A stretch of 64,000 nt of DNA from Polaribacter ponticola (GTDB lineage Bacteria; Bacteroidota; Bacteroidia; Flavobacteriales; Flavobacteriaceae), in contig NZ_JAOSLC020000002.1 of NCBI RefSeq assembly GCF_026191475.2, positions 62,001-126,000 on the forward strand. Reading direction: 5' to 3'. The notes under the pieces are model-generated. The model was not told the origin of the DNA. It searched no databases and was given only the letters and a program-made list of their open reading frames with translations. This document shows positions 17,734-27,729 of the stretch, piece by piece; positions within the stretch are counted from its first letter, which is position 1; each line of letters opens with the position of its first letter. The position numbers were made by a program, and so were the translations under genes.

Positions 17734-19391
17734 TATTGTATATATTTAAAATATGCTGATAAAATTAAATCATTTTCTTCACTTGGAGTGAAAATTTCTA
17801 ATATTTTTGGTTTTTCTGATGTTTTATAAAACCCTACTAATTGCTCTTTTACTGTTACTTTAGAATCTGCTTTTAAATACTGAAATCCATACATTTTACA
17901 CAAATGTTCAGCAGTTAAACTATGTGGTGTTTCAAAATATTTAATTGCATTTGTAGATTTGGGCCCAGGTATAATTTTAAAAATTCCTCCTCCAGAATTA
18001 TTAATCAATATAATTCTAAAGTTATTAGGAATATTTGAATTCCATAAACCATTACTGTCGTAGAAAAAACTAATATCTCCAGTAATAAAAATAGTTTGAT
18101 TTTTACTTGCAAAAGCGGCTCCTATTGCGGTACTTGTGCTACCATCAATTCCGCTTGTACCTCTATTACAAAATACAGAGTTAGAGATATCAATAGAAAA
18201 TAATTGCGCATATCTAATAATTGAGCTGTTACTAATTTGTAACTGACTCTTTTTAGGAATACTCCCTAAAACTTGTTCAAAAACCTTAAAATCTGAATGT
18301 TTTGCCTTTAACAAATACTTAGCATGTTTTAAACGTTTCTCATTACGGATTTGCAACCATTTTTGTTGATAATCACTTTCTACAACTTCAACTGAATTAT
18401 TAAAATTTAAAAAGAAATCTTTAGGTGCTGTTTGTATAAATTCTGATAAACAAAAAAAAGTATTTGTTGCTTTTTCTGTGTCAATATTCCAATGATGCTT
18501 TGGTTGATACTTCCTTAAAAATTGTTTTATTTTTTTAGAAATAATCATACCTCCAAACGTAATTAACACATCTGGTTTTAAATCCTTAAACTGATTGTCG
18601 TCTAAAGAAAATATTAACTGATCTATAGAATCAATCGCTTTTTCATGATGTAAATTAGACGTAGTTTCTGTTAAAATTAAAACAGATTTATCATCTGCAA
18701 ATACATCCATTAATTGATGTAATTTATGATTAGGATAATTTACACCCACTAAAATCATTTTTTTTGCTGATGTATTCCAAATTTTAGCTAAATCATTATA
18801 ATTAATATGAGAGTTATCTAAAGAACTCATACTAATATGAGGAAAATGAAAATCTTGCAATTTCTCTACAGTTTCATAAAGTGGCTCATCAAAAGGAACA
18901 TTAATATGAACTGGCCCTTGTTGAGAAACTGAAATTTGTAAGGCTTCTCCAATTAATTGAGCGTTACGAGTTTTAAATTTTTCATTTTCTACTAAATTAG
19001 CAGAAAACAAGATATGTTTATCAAAAACATTTTCTTGACGAATTGTTTGTCCGTCTCCAATATCTATTAAATGTTTTGGTCTATCAGCAGAAATTATAAC
19101 TAAAGGAATATTGCTATAAAAAGCTTCTGCAATTGCAGGATAATAATTTAACAAAGCAGAACCAGAAGAACATAAAACAGCAACTGGTTTCTGTGTCTGT
19201 TGTGCAATTCCTAAAGCAAAAAAAGCTGCACTTCTTTCATCTACTACGCTTAAAGTTTCTATTTCTGGATGATTAGAAAAACCAATTGTAAGAGGCGCAT
19301 TTCTTGAACCTGGAGAAATAACAACTGTATCAATTTGAAATTGAATACAGGCTGATATTACAAGTTGTGCAAGTTCTTTTTTTGGATACAT
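17733..19391 (-). CDS. menD: 2-succinyl-5-enolpyruvyl-6-hydroxy-3-cyclohexene-1-carboxylate synthase
   Basis: A 552-residue thiamine-diphosphate enzyme of menaquinone synthesis that joins 2-oxoglutarate to isochorismate. Blocks include VVISPGSRNAPLTIGF and VDERSAAFFALGIAQQ at the N-terminus, the ThDP-binding ITGDISFFYDSNGL region (GDxSFxxDxN) and NNSGGGIF near the C-terminus. Length is normal. It forms a two-gene unit with the S1 protein downstream. Confidence 0.95.
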   Translation of the reverse strand: MYPKKELAQLVISACIQFQIDTVVISPGSRNAPLTIGFSNHPEIETLSVVDERSAAFFALGIAQQTQKPVAVLCSSGSALLNYYPAIAEAFYSNIPLVIISADRPKHLIDIGDGQTIRQENVFDKHILFSANLVENEKFKTRNAQLIGEALQISVSQQGPVHINVPFDEPLYETVEKLQDFHFPHISMSSLDNSHINYNDLAKIWNTSAKKMILVGVNYPNHKLHQLMDVFADDKSVLILTETTSNLHHEKAIDSIDQLIFSLDDNQFKDLKPDVLITFGGMIISKKIKQFLRKYQPKHHWNIDTEKATNTFFCLSEFIQTAPKDFFLNFNNSVEVVESDYQQKWLQIRNEKRLKHAKYLLKAKHSDFKVFEQVLGSIPKKSQLQISNSSIIRYAQLFSIDISNSVFCNRGTSGIDGSTSTAIGAAFASKNQTIFITGDISFFYDSNGLWNSNIPNNFRIILINNSGGGIFKIIPGPKSTNAIKYFETPHSLTAEHLCKMYGFQYLKADSKVTVKEQLVGFYKTSEKPKILEIFTPSEENDLILSAYFKYIQ

Positions 19392-19511
19392 TAATATAAA
19401 TTACGAAGTAGCAAAGTTACAAAGTCAAAAAGTTAATAAAGACAAAAAAGTCAGAAAGTAAAATATTTTTCTACTTTCTGACTTTAATTATATAAAAATC
19501 AACTGCGTTGG

Positions 19512-20165
19512 CTAGTTTCCTTTTTGATAATCTGCTAAAAACTTAGCCAAACCACTATCTGTTAAAGGGTGTTTTAACAAACCTTCTATTGCACTTAAAG
19601 GCCCAGTCATAACATCGGCTCCTAATTTTGCGCAATTAATAATATGCATTGTATGACGAACTGAAGCCGCTAAAATTTCAGTCTCAAAACCATAATTATC
19701 ATAAATTAAACGAATTTCTTCAATCAAATTCATCCCATCTGTAGAAATATCGTCTAAACGACCAATGAAAGGAGAAACATAGGTTGCACCAGCTTTTGCT
19801 GCCAATAAAGCTTGGCCTGCTGAAAACACTAATGTTACATTTGTTTTAATCCCTTTAGAAGAAAAGTATTTACAAGCTTTTACACCATCTTTTATCATTG
19901 GCAATTTTACTACAATTTGCGGATTTAAAGCAGCCAAAGCCTCACCTTCTTTTACCATACCATCGAAATCTGTAGAAATAACTTCTGCAGAAACATCTCC
20001 TTCTACTAACTCACAAATTTCCTTGTAATGGTTAATAATATTAGTTTCACCAGTTATACCTTCTTTAGCCATTAAAGATGGATTTGTAGTTACACCATCT
20101 AAAATTCCTAAAGCTTGCGCTTCTTTAATTTGCTCTAAATTTGCAGTGTCTATGAAAAATTTCAT
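19512..20165 (-). CDS. Transaldolase / fructose-6-phosphate aldolase family
   Basis: A 217-residue class I aldolase of the short TalC/FSA subfamily. [16 protein letters not shown] is the classic opening, the Schiff-base Lys lies in [10 protein letters not shown] (about residue 85), and [11 protein letters not shown] and GADVMTGP are conserved. It acts in the non-oxidative pentose phosphate pathway. Subfamily members annotated as transaldolase or F6P aldolase differ by single residues, so I leave the symbol empty. Transcribed alone from a nearby promoter. Confidence 0.92.
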   Translation of the reverse strand: MKFFIDTANLEQIKEAQALGILDGVTTNPSLMAKEGITGETNIINHYKEICELVEGDVSAEVISTDFDGMVKEGEALAALNPQIVVKLPMIKDGVKACKYFSSKGIKTNVTLVFSAGQALLAAKAGATYVSPFIGRLDDISTDGMNLIEEIRLIYDNYGFETEILAASVRHTMHIINCAKLGADVMTGPLSAIEGLLKHPLTDSGLAKFLADYQKGN

Positions 20166-20204
20166 TTAAATAAAGTTATAATTTGTGTTGTTATACATAA
20201 GATA

Positions 20205-20212
20205 CAAATATA
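20205..20212 (-). promoter_or_regulatory. TAnnTTTG -7 box for the transaldolase gene
   Basis: TATATTTG on the minus strand, 39 bp before the ATG. Confidence 0.5.
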
Positions 20213-20342
20213 ACAACAAAGGTTTTAGTTTTTAAGTATTTACCTATAAGTTTTAAACAAGTTTTTATAATAAAAAATTATTGTTAATCATTTAAAATGA
20301 ATCTTTTAACTCGCTTAATTTTTTTCTTACTTTTCAAAATTA

Positions 20343-20350
20343 TATTTTTG
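20343..20350 (+). promoter_or_regulatory. TAnnTTTG -7 box for the 20365 lipoprotein
   Basis: TATTTTTG ends 14 bp before the ATG at 20365, implying a very short leader. Confidence 0.5.
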
Positions 20351-20364
20351 TTGAAAATTATATA

Positions 20365-21408
20365 ATGTATTTTAGAAATATACTTTTTATTTTATTTTTC
20401 GCCTTATTTTTTTCTTGTGAATCACAAAATGAAAAACAAGATGAAATAGTAGAAGTAATTGATGAAACAATTGATGAAACAATTGAGTGCTCTAACGCTA
20501 CAACTATCATTACAGAAGATGACGCTATTGCTATACCAAGTGACACAAATCCTGTATATTGGATTGGCAACTATAACAGTTCCTTAATTCAAATAAACTT
20601 TACTAAAGAAATTGGTTTTGATAATGCAACAGAAAGATTAAGTTTTGTTTTTAAGAAAATAAACAATTGTTTAGAGTTAGACTACGCCTATAAATATTAT
20701 GACGGAAAACTAGTTGATGTTTCTGCTATAACAGAAATGGAGATTTATGATTTTTCTATACAAGATTGGGATGAAGATAAAAAACTGTCTGGAGATGTAA
20801 CCTACAAAGATCCACATAATGGACAATTTTATACTAGAAAATTTTGGTTAGAATTCTCAAGTAATGACTATATTGAAGAACCTACTAATTTTAAACTATT
20901 TTCTGAATGTTATTTAGATAAATTACCTATCGAAATTGATATGAATAATGATGGAAATATCGATTTTAATTTAAGCTATACAGAGATTAGAAATTATGGC
21001 AGTAAACCCGCATATACTGAATATACTTTTCACTTAATCTCTAGTAACAATGATATAAATTTTATCCTATCTCCTAAAAGGAACTCGAGCCCTTATATCG
21101 TTCTTTTTGAAACTCCATTTTCTTCCGAAGACACTAAACAATATTTTAATGGCGTTAAAAAAGCTTTAGATGTATTTTATGAATTTGATGCTCCATATCA
21201 AAAATATAATTACTTTTTAAACAACAACCTTACCTACAGAAGCAAATTAAAAAATAATTCAGAAGATTATTTTGTAGTTAGTTTAACTTTAAATGGAAAT
21301 CAGTATTTTGGTTGGATTAAGTTTAGTTTTAACACAGACAATTGTTCTGTTGAAGTTTTAGATACTTACTTAAACCCAACTCCTAATCAAAATATAAACG
21401 TAGACTAA
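20365..21408 (+). CDS. Hypothetical lipoprotein
   Basis: A 347-residue protein with a lipoprotein signal peptide (lipobox FFSC, Cys at residue 18) and then an acidic linker containing a repeated IDETIDET. The rest is rich in beta-strand pattern and acidic residues (one DMNNDGNIDFN stretch looks like a Ca-binding EF-like loop). I do not recognise the family. It is probably anchored to the outer membrane. Its stop overlaps the convergent SDR stop by 4 bp. Confidence 0.7.
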   Translation: MYFRNILFILFFALFFSCESQNEKQDEIVEVIDETIDETIECSNATTIITEDDAIAIPSDTNPVYWIGNYNSSLIQINFTKEIGFDNATERLSFVFKKINNCLELDYAYKYYDGKLVDVSAITEMEIYDFSIQDWDEDKKLSGDVTYKDPHNGQFYTRKFWLEFSSNDYIEEPTNFKLFSECYLDKLPIEIDMNNDGNIDFNLSYTEIRNYGSKPAYTEYTFHLISSNNDINFILSPKRNSSPYIVLFETPFSSEDTKQYFNGVKKALDVFYEFDAPYQKYNYFLNNNLTYRSKLKNNSEDYFVVSLTLNGNQYFGWIKFSFNTDNCSVEVLDTYLNPTPNQNINVD

Positions 21409-22208
21409 AGTTTATAATGATTCATTAATATTTTTTGATACATTTTGTCTGGCAAAATACGTTTTAAAACAATTGAGAATTTCTCCATAAATCCACCAAC
21501 TTTGTAATGAATTTTAGGGTTATTTGTATTTATAATTTTATAAACCGTTTTAGCCATTTCTATAGGATCCATACCACCACTTACATGAGAATCCATCAAA
21601 TCTAAATTTGATTGATACATTTCTTTATAGGCAGAGTTTTCAAAAACTGGTGTATGATATCTACCTGCTGCAATATTTGTAGCAAAATCTCCTGGAGCAA
21701 CATTTACAACCTTTATACCAAAACTTTTAACCTCCATACTTGTGGCTTCTGTTACTAACTCTAAAGCACCTTTTGTCGCAGAATACAATCCTCTAAAAGG
21801 CAACCCCATGTAACCTGCAATAGAAGTTACATTAAGTATAAATCCAGAATTTTGTTTCCTCATTTGAGGTAATACAGTCTTCATTACATCTACTGCTCCA
21901 AAAAGATTTGTATTAAACACAGCTCTCATTTCGTCTGTTGGTGTGTCTTCAATTGGGCCAGTAATTCCCATACCAGCATTATTTATTAACACATCTAGTC
22001 TTCCTTCTTTTTTTACAATGTAATCTACAGCCTTACGTATTGTATCTACTTTTAATACATCAAGTGCAATTAATTCAAAAGAAAAATTTTCTTGATTTTT
22101 TGGATTTCTACTTGTTCCAAAAACAGTGTATCCTTTTTCCTGTAAAAAAGTAGCAATAGATTTTCCTATTCCTGATGAAGCACCAGTTACTAGTATAACT
22201 TTAGACAT
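21405..22208 (-). CDS. Short-chain dehydrogenase/reductase
   Basis: A 267-residue classical SDR: cofactor motif TGASSGIGKSIA at residues 8-19, NNAG near residue 76, catalytic Ser in LNVTSIAG and YSATKG for Tyr/Lys. Substrate unknown; the C-terminal hydrophobic PDKMYQKILMNHY tail is typical of SDRs acting on lipophilic substrates. Single gene, converging on the lipoprotein. Confidence 0.88.
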   Translation of the reverse strand: MSKVILVTGASSGIGKSIATFLQEKGYTVFGTSRNPKNQENFSFELIALDVLKVDTIRKAVDYIVKKEGRLDVLINNAGMGITGPIEDTPTDEMRAVFNTNLFGAVDVMKTVLPQMRKQNSGFILNVTSIAGYMGLPFRGLYSATKGALELVTEATSMEVKSFGIKVVNVAPGDFATNIAAGRYHTPVFENSAYKEMYQSNLDLMDSHVSGGMDPIEMAKTVYKIINTNNPKIHYKVGGFMEKFSIVLKRILPDKMYQKILMNHYKL

Positions 22209-22299
22209 AAGTAAATTTTAAAAATATGAAAGCAGTAAAGTTAAAAAGTTAAAATGAAAGAAACCCTTTTTCAGAACGAAACTTTAGGGCATAAAAAAT

Positions 22300-22393
22300 G
22301 GCAAGCTACCTACATCACACTGCTACAACCTAATACCCTTGCTGTGTTCCCACCCTGGGGGATTCAAAGGGAGCTAGTTGTGTAGGACTTGCC
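22300..22393 (-). ncRNA. ffs: Signal recognition particle RNA, small bacterial type
   Basis: On the minus strand the core reads CCCCCAGGGTGGGAACACAG then CAAGGGTATTAGG, the conserved SRP helix 8 with its GGAA-type tetraloop and asymmetric internal loop. Ends GGCAAG (22388-22393) and CTTGCC (22300-22305) pair to close the hairpin of about 94 nt, and the arms TCCTACACAAC / GTTGTAGCAGTG... fold together. It would pair with Ffh to target proteins to the membrane via FtsY. Exact ends are approximate. Confidence 0.88.
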
Positions 22394-22397
22394 GCTG

Positions 22398-22426
22398 CAA
22401 ATTTACAACAGATTTTTATTATAACA
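22398..22426 (-). promoter_or_regulatory. Promoter of the SRP RNA gene
   Basis: On the minus strand TTG (22424-22426), 18 bp, then TAAATTTG (22398-22405), with the RNA 5' end expected a few bases further on. Confidence 0.65.
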
Positions 22427-22537
22427 ATTAAAAAAATATAAAATTTTATGTAACATTTTTAACTAACTGAGTACTAATAATATGTTTTGTAAGTTTTCTA
22501 AAACTGAGAAAAATAAAAACTATCAAAATGAAATTAA

Positions 22538-22545
22538 TATATTTG
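22538..22545 (+). promoter_or_regulatory. TAnnTTTG -7 box for the DUF4199 gene
   Basis: TATATTTG, 24 bp before the ATG at 22570. Confidence 0.5.
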
Positions 22546-22569
22546 TAAAACTAACTAAATCATTAAACA

Positions 22570-23091
22570 ATGGAAAACCAAGTAAACAGTAAAAGTATTA
22601 TTTTAAACAACGGTCTTTACCTAGGTCTTATTGGTATAATTTGTCACTTAGCATTATATGCAACAGGTAGCTTATTAGAATTAAACTGGGTAAATAGTAT
22701 TATTAGCTTAATAGCTATGATTATTTTTATAGTTATGGGTATTAAAACTTATAAATTAAATAATGGTGGTTTTATCTCTTGGGGACAAGGAGTTAAAATA
22801 GGAATGGGAATAACAATGATTAGTGCTGTAATTACTGTTCTTTATATTATGATATTTATGAACTTTATAGAACCAGATTTTCAGCAACAAGCATTAGAGT
22901 TTCAAAAACAAGCTTGGATTGATGGAGGTTTAACAGACGAACAAGTTGAAGCTTCAGTTGCTATGACAGAAAAATTTCAAACACCAGCTATTTCTGCGGC
23001 AATGATGTTAGCATTTTCTGCATTTATTGGGTTTGTTTTTTCTGCAATTATAGCAGCAATCATGAAAAAATCTGAAGAAGAAACTTATTAA
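22570..23091 (+). CDS. DUF4199 membrane protein
   Basis: A 173-residue membrane protein matching DUF4199, a Bacteroidota family. Four membrane segments at about residues 15-35, 40-60, 75-98 and 140-165, with a soluble loop between the last two (FMNFIEPDFQQQALE to AMTEKFQTPA). The motif GFISWGQGVKIG is typical. Function unknown; it is frequently next to a DPM-type glycosyltransferase, as here, so it may act in envelope glycan assembly. Confidence 0.85.
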   Translation: MENQVNSKSIILNNGLYLGLIGIICHLALYATGSLLELNWVNSIISLIAMIIFIVMGIKTYKLNNGGFISWGQGVKIGMGITMISAVITVLYIMIFMNFIEPDFQQQALEFQKQAWIDGGLTDEQVEASVAMTEKFQTPAISAAMMLAFSAFIGFVFSAIIAAIMKKSEEETY

Positions 23092-23181
23092 TTTTAGTTT
23101 TAACGTTTTTAAAGTAAAAAGTAAGAAAGTATCTACAATACTTTTTTAACTTTACAACTTGTAACTTTACAACTAGAAAAT

Positions 23182-24137
23182 ATGGATATTTCGGTAGTAA
23201 TACCACTTCTTAACGAAGATGAATCTTTACAAGAATTACACGATTGGATTGCAAAAGTTATGCAATCCAATCGTTATTTATATGAAATTATTTTTATTGA
23301 TGATGGTAGCACAGACAATTCATGGAATGTTATCGAGCAATTATCAACAAAAAACAAAGCTGTAAAAGGAATTCGGTTTAAAAAAATTACGGAAAATCTC
23401 AAGCACTAGACGCTGGTTTCGAATTGGCGCTTGGTAATGTTGTAATTACCATGGATGCAGACTTACAAGATAATCCAGATGAAATTCCTGAGTTATACAA
23501 ATTAATTATCGATAAAGATTTCGATTTAATTTCTGGCTGGAAAAAGAAACGTTACGATAACGTAATCACCAAAAACATCCCTTCTAAACTTTTTAATGCA
23601 GCAGCAAGAAAAACTTCTGGACTTAAATTACACGATTTTAATTGCGGTTTAAAAGCTTATAAAAACGAAGTAATTAAAGCTGTAAAAGTTAGTGGAGAAA
23701 TGCATAGATACATTCCTGTATTAGCAAAAAATGAAGGTTATACTAAAATTGATGAAATGGTGGTAAAACACCAAGCTAGAAAATACGGTGAAACAAAGTT
23801 TGGAATGGATCGTTTTGTAAATGGTTTCTTAGATTTAATAACTATTTCTTTTCTCTCTAAATTTGGTAAAAGACCTATGCACTTTTTTGGTCTCTGGGGA
23901 ACATTGATGTTTCTATTTGGAACAACAAGTGCTTTTTACATTGGAGCCTACAAGCTTTATAAAGTTTATAATAATACTAAAACTATTTTAGTAACTGATA
24001 ATCCTTGGTTTTATATTGCATTAACCTCTATGATTTTAGGAACTTTATTATTTTTAGCTGGTTTTATTGGAGAACTAATAATAAAAACAAAAAGTAACGA
24101 AAAACACTATACCATAAAAGAAAAACTCAATTTCTAA
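23182..24137 (+). CDS. DPM1/PgaC-like family 2 glycosyltransferase, frameshifted
   Basis: Two adjacent open frames encode one GT2 of about 318 residues. The first (from 23182) gives the GT-A start VVIPLLNEDESL and IIFIDDGSTDNSW; the second gives ITMDADLQDNPDEIPELY (DxD region), the ARKYGETKFG motif and two C-terminal membrane helices (about residues 235-255 and 270-290). Adding one A to the A7 run at 23380-23386 restores FKKNYGKSQALDAGFELALG across the junction, exactly the conserved GK.xALxxG block. The family uses nucleotide sugars to glycosylate polyprenyl phosphate. Confidence 0.9.
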
Positions 24138-24180
24138 ACAGTATATTTGTTTCCTATTAAATAATTCAATTTTTAATTCT

Positions 24181-25896
24181 ATGAAAGATATTTTAGACAA
24201 AGCAAAACAATGGCTAACATCAACTTTTGATACTGAAACTCAAACAGAGATTAACGATTTAATCAAAAACAATCCTAGTGATTTAGCAGACAGATTCTAT
24301 AAAGATATGGAATTTGGTACTGGTGGAATGCGAGGAATTATGGGTGCAGGAACAAATAGAATTAATAAATACACTTTAGGTAGAGCTACACAAGGTTTAT
24401 CTAATTACTTATTAGAAAATGTAAAAAAAGAGCAATTAAAAGTTGTTATCGCTTTCGATTGTAGACATAATAGTAAAAAATTTGCCAAAATTGTTGCAGA
24501 CATCTTTTCTGCAAACAATATTAAAGTTTATCTTTTTGAAGATTTAAGAGCAACTCCAGAGTTATCTTTTGCAGTACGTCATTTAGGTTGTGATGCGGGT
24601 ATTGTTTTAACAGCTTCACACAATCCACCAGAATACAATGGATACAAAGTTTATTGGGCAGATGGTGGTCAAATAGTGCCTCCTCATGATGGCGGTATTA
24701 TTGGTAATGTAAATTCGTTAGATTTTTCTGAAATCAAATTTGAAGCTAATGAGGATTTAATAGAAATCATAGGAAAAGATGTTGATGATGTTTTTATTAC
24801 TGAGTCTGTAAAAAACGGATCTTTGTCAGATAAAATTGATAGAAACAATTTAAAAATTGTTTTTACCTCACTTCACGGAACATCTATTGTGTCTGTTCCA
24901 AATGCATTAGCAGAAGCAGGATACACAGATGTACATATTGTTGAAGAACAAAGAGTTCCAAATGGAGATTTTCCAACAGTAAAATCTCCAAATCCAGAAG
25001 AACCTGAAGCATTGGAAATGGCTACCAACCTAGCTAATAAAATTGGTGCAGATATCGTTATTGGTACAGATCCTGATTGTGATCGTTTAGGTGTTGCAGT
25101 AAGAGATACTGATGGAAAAATGAAATTGATGAACGGAAATCAAACAATGGTTGTTATGACTGATTTCTTATTAAAAAAATGGAAAGAAGAAGGTAAATTA
25201 AATGGCAAACAATTTGTAGGTTCTACTATAGTTTCTACTGAATTAGTAAATGATGTAGCAAACACTTATAATGTTCAAACAAAAGTAGGCTTAACAGGGT
25301 TTAAATGGATCGCTAAAATGGTTCGAGATTTTCCAGAACAAGAGTTTATTGGTGGTGGCGAAGAAAGTTTTGGCTACATGGTTGGAGATTTTGTACGTGA
25401 TAAAGATGCAGTAACTGCAACACTTTTAGCTTGCGAAGTTGCTGCTTACGCTAAACAAAATGGAAGTTCTTTTTATGAAGAATTACTAAACATTTATGTA
25501 AAAAATAAATTTTACAAAGAACATTTAATTTCTATAACTAAAAAAGGAATGGATGGAGCTGCAGAAATTCAGCAAATGTTAAGTAACATGCGTAACAATC
25601 CATTAACAGAAATTGATGGCGAAAAGATAGAATCACTTTGTGATTACGACGCATCAACAAAGAAAAACTTAATTACTGGTGAGATAACAAACATCGATTT
25701 ACCAAAATCTAATGTATTAATATACCAAACTGCTAATGGAACAAGAATTGCAGCCAGACCAAGCGGAACAGAACCTAAAATAAAATTTTATTTTAGTGTA
25801 AACTCCCTTCTAGATTCTACTAAAAATTCTGATGCAATTGAAAGTAATTTAGATGCAAAAATTCAACGTATAATCAAAGAATTGAAATTGAATTAA
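24181..25896 (+). CDS. Phosphoglucomutase/phosphomannomutase family enzyme
   Basis: A 571-residue alpha-D-phosphohexomutase of the long PgcA-like type. The catalytic serine is in TASHNPPEYNGYKVYW (about residue 142), the metal site in GTDPDCDRLGV (about 300), the sugar-binding loop GGGEESFGYM (about 400) and the phosphate-binding RPSGTEPKIKFY near the end. It interconverts hexose 1- and 6-phosphates, supplying sugar nucleotides. The stop overlaps the ABC exporter start (TAATG). Confidence 0.93.
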   Translation: MKDILDKAKQWLTSTFDTETQTEINDLIKNNPSDLADRFYKDMEFGTGGMRGIMGAGTNRINKYTLGRATQGLSNYLLENVKKEQLKVVIAFDCRHNSKKFAKIVADIFSANNIKVYLFEDLRATPELSFAVRHLGCDAGIVLTASHNPPEYNGYKVYWADGGQIVPPHDGGIIGNVNSLDFSEIKFEANEDLIEIIGKDVDDVFITESVKNGSLSDKIDRNNLKIVFTSLHGTSIVSVPNALAEAGYTDVHIVEEQRVPNGDFPTVKSPNPEEPEALEMATNLANKIGADIVIGTDPDCDRLGVAVRDTDGKMKLMNGNQTMVVMTDFLLKKWKEEGKLNGKQFVGSTIVSTELVNDVANTYNVQTKVGLTGFKWIAKMVRDFPEQEFIGGGEESFGYMVGDFVRDKDAVTATLLACEVAAYAKQNGSSFYEELLNIYVKNKFYKEHLISITKKGMDGAAEIQQMLSNMRNNPLTEIDGEKIESLCDYDASTKKNLITGEITNIDLPKSNVLIYQTANGTRIAARPSGTEPKIKFYFSVNSLLDSTKNSDAIESNLDAKIQRIIKELKLN

Positions 25897-27722
25897 TGAA
25901 CCATTTCAAAGACATTTTAAGGCACGAAAAGAAATATAGAAAATTTACACTTCTAAACATTCTCTTTAATATATTTTATGCAATTTTTAATGTCTTATCA
26001 GTTTTAGCATTTATACCAGTTTTAGGAATACTATTTGGAACTGATAAAAAAATTATTAAAGAACCAACTTATACAGGAATAACTAAAATTGGAAGTTATT
26101 TAAAAGAAAGTTTTTATTTTTTTATATCTAATAAAATTGAAAAAGAAGGCGCAATAAACACATTATTATTTATTTGCTTACTTGCAATTTCTTTATTTTT
26201 CTTAAAGAATTTTTTTAGATACTTAGCATCTTATGTAATAACATTTTTAAGAACTGGAATTGTAAAAGATTTACGTGATAAGCTTTACAAAAAAATTGTT
26301 GAACTACCTATATCATACTTTACTGAAAAAAGAAAAGGAGACATAATTGCTCGCATGACAGCTGACGTTCAAGAGGTTGAAGTTTCTATACTAACCTCTA
26401 TAGAAACTATAGTTAGAGAACCACTTACAGTAGTTATTGCTATTTCTATTATGCTATTTATGAGCGTTAAGTTAACTTTGTTTGTTTTTATTTTATTACC
26501 AGTTTCTGGATTTATAATTTCTTCTATTAGTAAGAAATTGAAAGCAAATTCTGTAAAAGCTCAAAAAGAAACTGGTACATTTTTATCTTTTATAGAAGAA
26601 ACTTTAACAGGCTTAAGAGTAATTAAAGGTTTTAATTCTGAAAAAATAATTGAACATAAATTTAACAAATCAACGAGTACATTTAGAAATTTAATGACAA
26701 GTGTTTTCCATAGACAAACTCTAGCCTCACCTATGAGTGAATTTCTTGGATCTGCTACAATTATTGCTATTTTATGGTATGGAGGATCTGAAGTATTATC
26801 TAACACTAGCCCTTTACAACCAGATGAATTCATGGGATATATTGTATTGTTTTATACTGTATTAAACCCTATTAAATTAATTACAACCTCTTATTATAAT
26901 ATTCAAAAAGGAGAAGCTTCTGCAGAAAGAATTATGCAAGTTTTAAATACTGAAAATAGTATTAAGAACAAACCGAATGCATTAGTTAAAAAAGAATTTG
27001 AAGATGAAATAGAGTTTAAAAACATTTCATTTAAGTACAAAAAAGAATATGTTTTAAAAGATTTTTCTTTGAAACTAAAAAAAGGGCAAACGGTTGCTCT
27101 TGTTGGGCAATCTGGAAGCGGAAAATCTACTTTAGCTAATTTAATTACTCGTTTTTACGACGTAAATAAAGGTTCTATTTTAATTGACGGAGTAGACATT
27201 AAAGATATTACTAAAAAATCATTGCGCGATTTAATGGGTATTGTTACACAAGAATCTATCTTATTTAACGACACTATTGAAAACAATATAAAATTAGGAA
27301 CTGAAGATGCTACTAAATTAGAAATAAAAGAAGCTTCACAAATTGCTAATGCATTTGAATTTATAAAAGATTTACCAGAACAATTTGAAACTAATATTGG
27401 AGATAGTGGAAATACTCTATCTGGAGGTCAAAAACAAAGACTATCAATTGCTAGAGCAGTTTTAAAGAATCCACCAATAATGGTTTTAGACGAAGCCACC
27501 TCAGCACTTGACACAGAGTCTGAACAATTAGTACAAGTTGCATTAGAAAAAATGATGCAAAATAGAACCTCTTTAGTAATTGCACATAGATTATCTACCA
27601 TCCAAAAAGCAGATAGTATTGTAGTAATGAAGAAAGGTGAGATTGTAGAACAAGGAAAGCATGAAGAGCTACTCGCCAAAAAAGGCGAGTATTTTAAGCT
27701 CGTTTCTATGCAATCTCTTTAA
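25896..27722 (+). CDS. MsbA-like ABC exporter (fused membrane and ATPase domains)
   Basis: A 608-residue half-transporter: six membrane helices in residues about 20-330, then an ATPase domain with Walker A GQSGSGKST, signature LSGGQKQRLSIARA, Walker B IMVLDEATSALD and H-loop AHRLST, all canonical. Such proteins flip lipid A-linked oligosaccharides or other lipids. Neighbouring phosphohexomutase and GT2 favour an envelope lipid or glycan role. Ends 7 bp from the convergent pyruvate carboxylase stop. Confidence 0.9.
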   Translation: MNHFKDILRHEKKYRKFTLLNILFNIFYAIFNVLSVLAFIPVLGILFGTDKKIIKEPTYTGITKIGSYLKESFYFFISNKIEKEGAINTLLFICLLAISLFFLKNFFRYLASYVITFLRTGIVKDLRDKLYKKIVELPISYFTEKRKGDIIARMTADVQEVEVSILTSIETIVREPLTVVIAISIMLFMSVKLTLFVFILLPVSGFIISSISKKLKANSVKAQKETGTFLSFIEETLTGLRVIKGFNSEKIIEHKFNKSTSTFRNLMTSVFHRQTLASPMSEFLGSATIIAILWYGGSEVLSNTSPLQPDEFMGYIVLFYTVLNPIKLITTSYYNIQKGEASAERIMQVLNTENSIKNKPNALVKKEFEDEIEFKNISFKYKKEYVLKDFSLKLKKGQTVALVGQSGSGKSTLANLITRFYDVNKGSILIDGVDIKDITKKSLRDLMGIVTQESILFNDTIENNIKLGTEDATKLEIKEASQIANAFEFIKDLPEQFETNIGDSGNTLSGGQKQRLSIARAVLKNPPIMVLDEATSALDTESEQLVQVALEKMMQNRTSLVIAHRLSTIQKADSIVVMKKGEIVEQGKHEELLAKKGEYFKLVSMQSL

Positions 27723-27729
27723 CTAAATT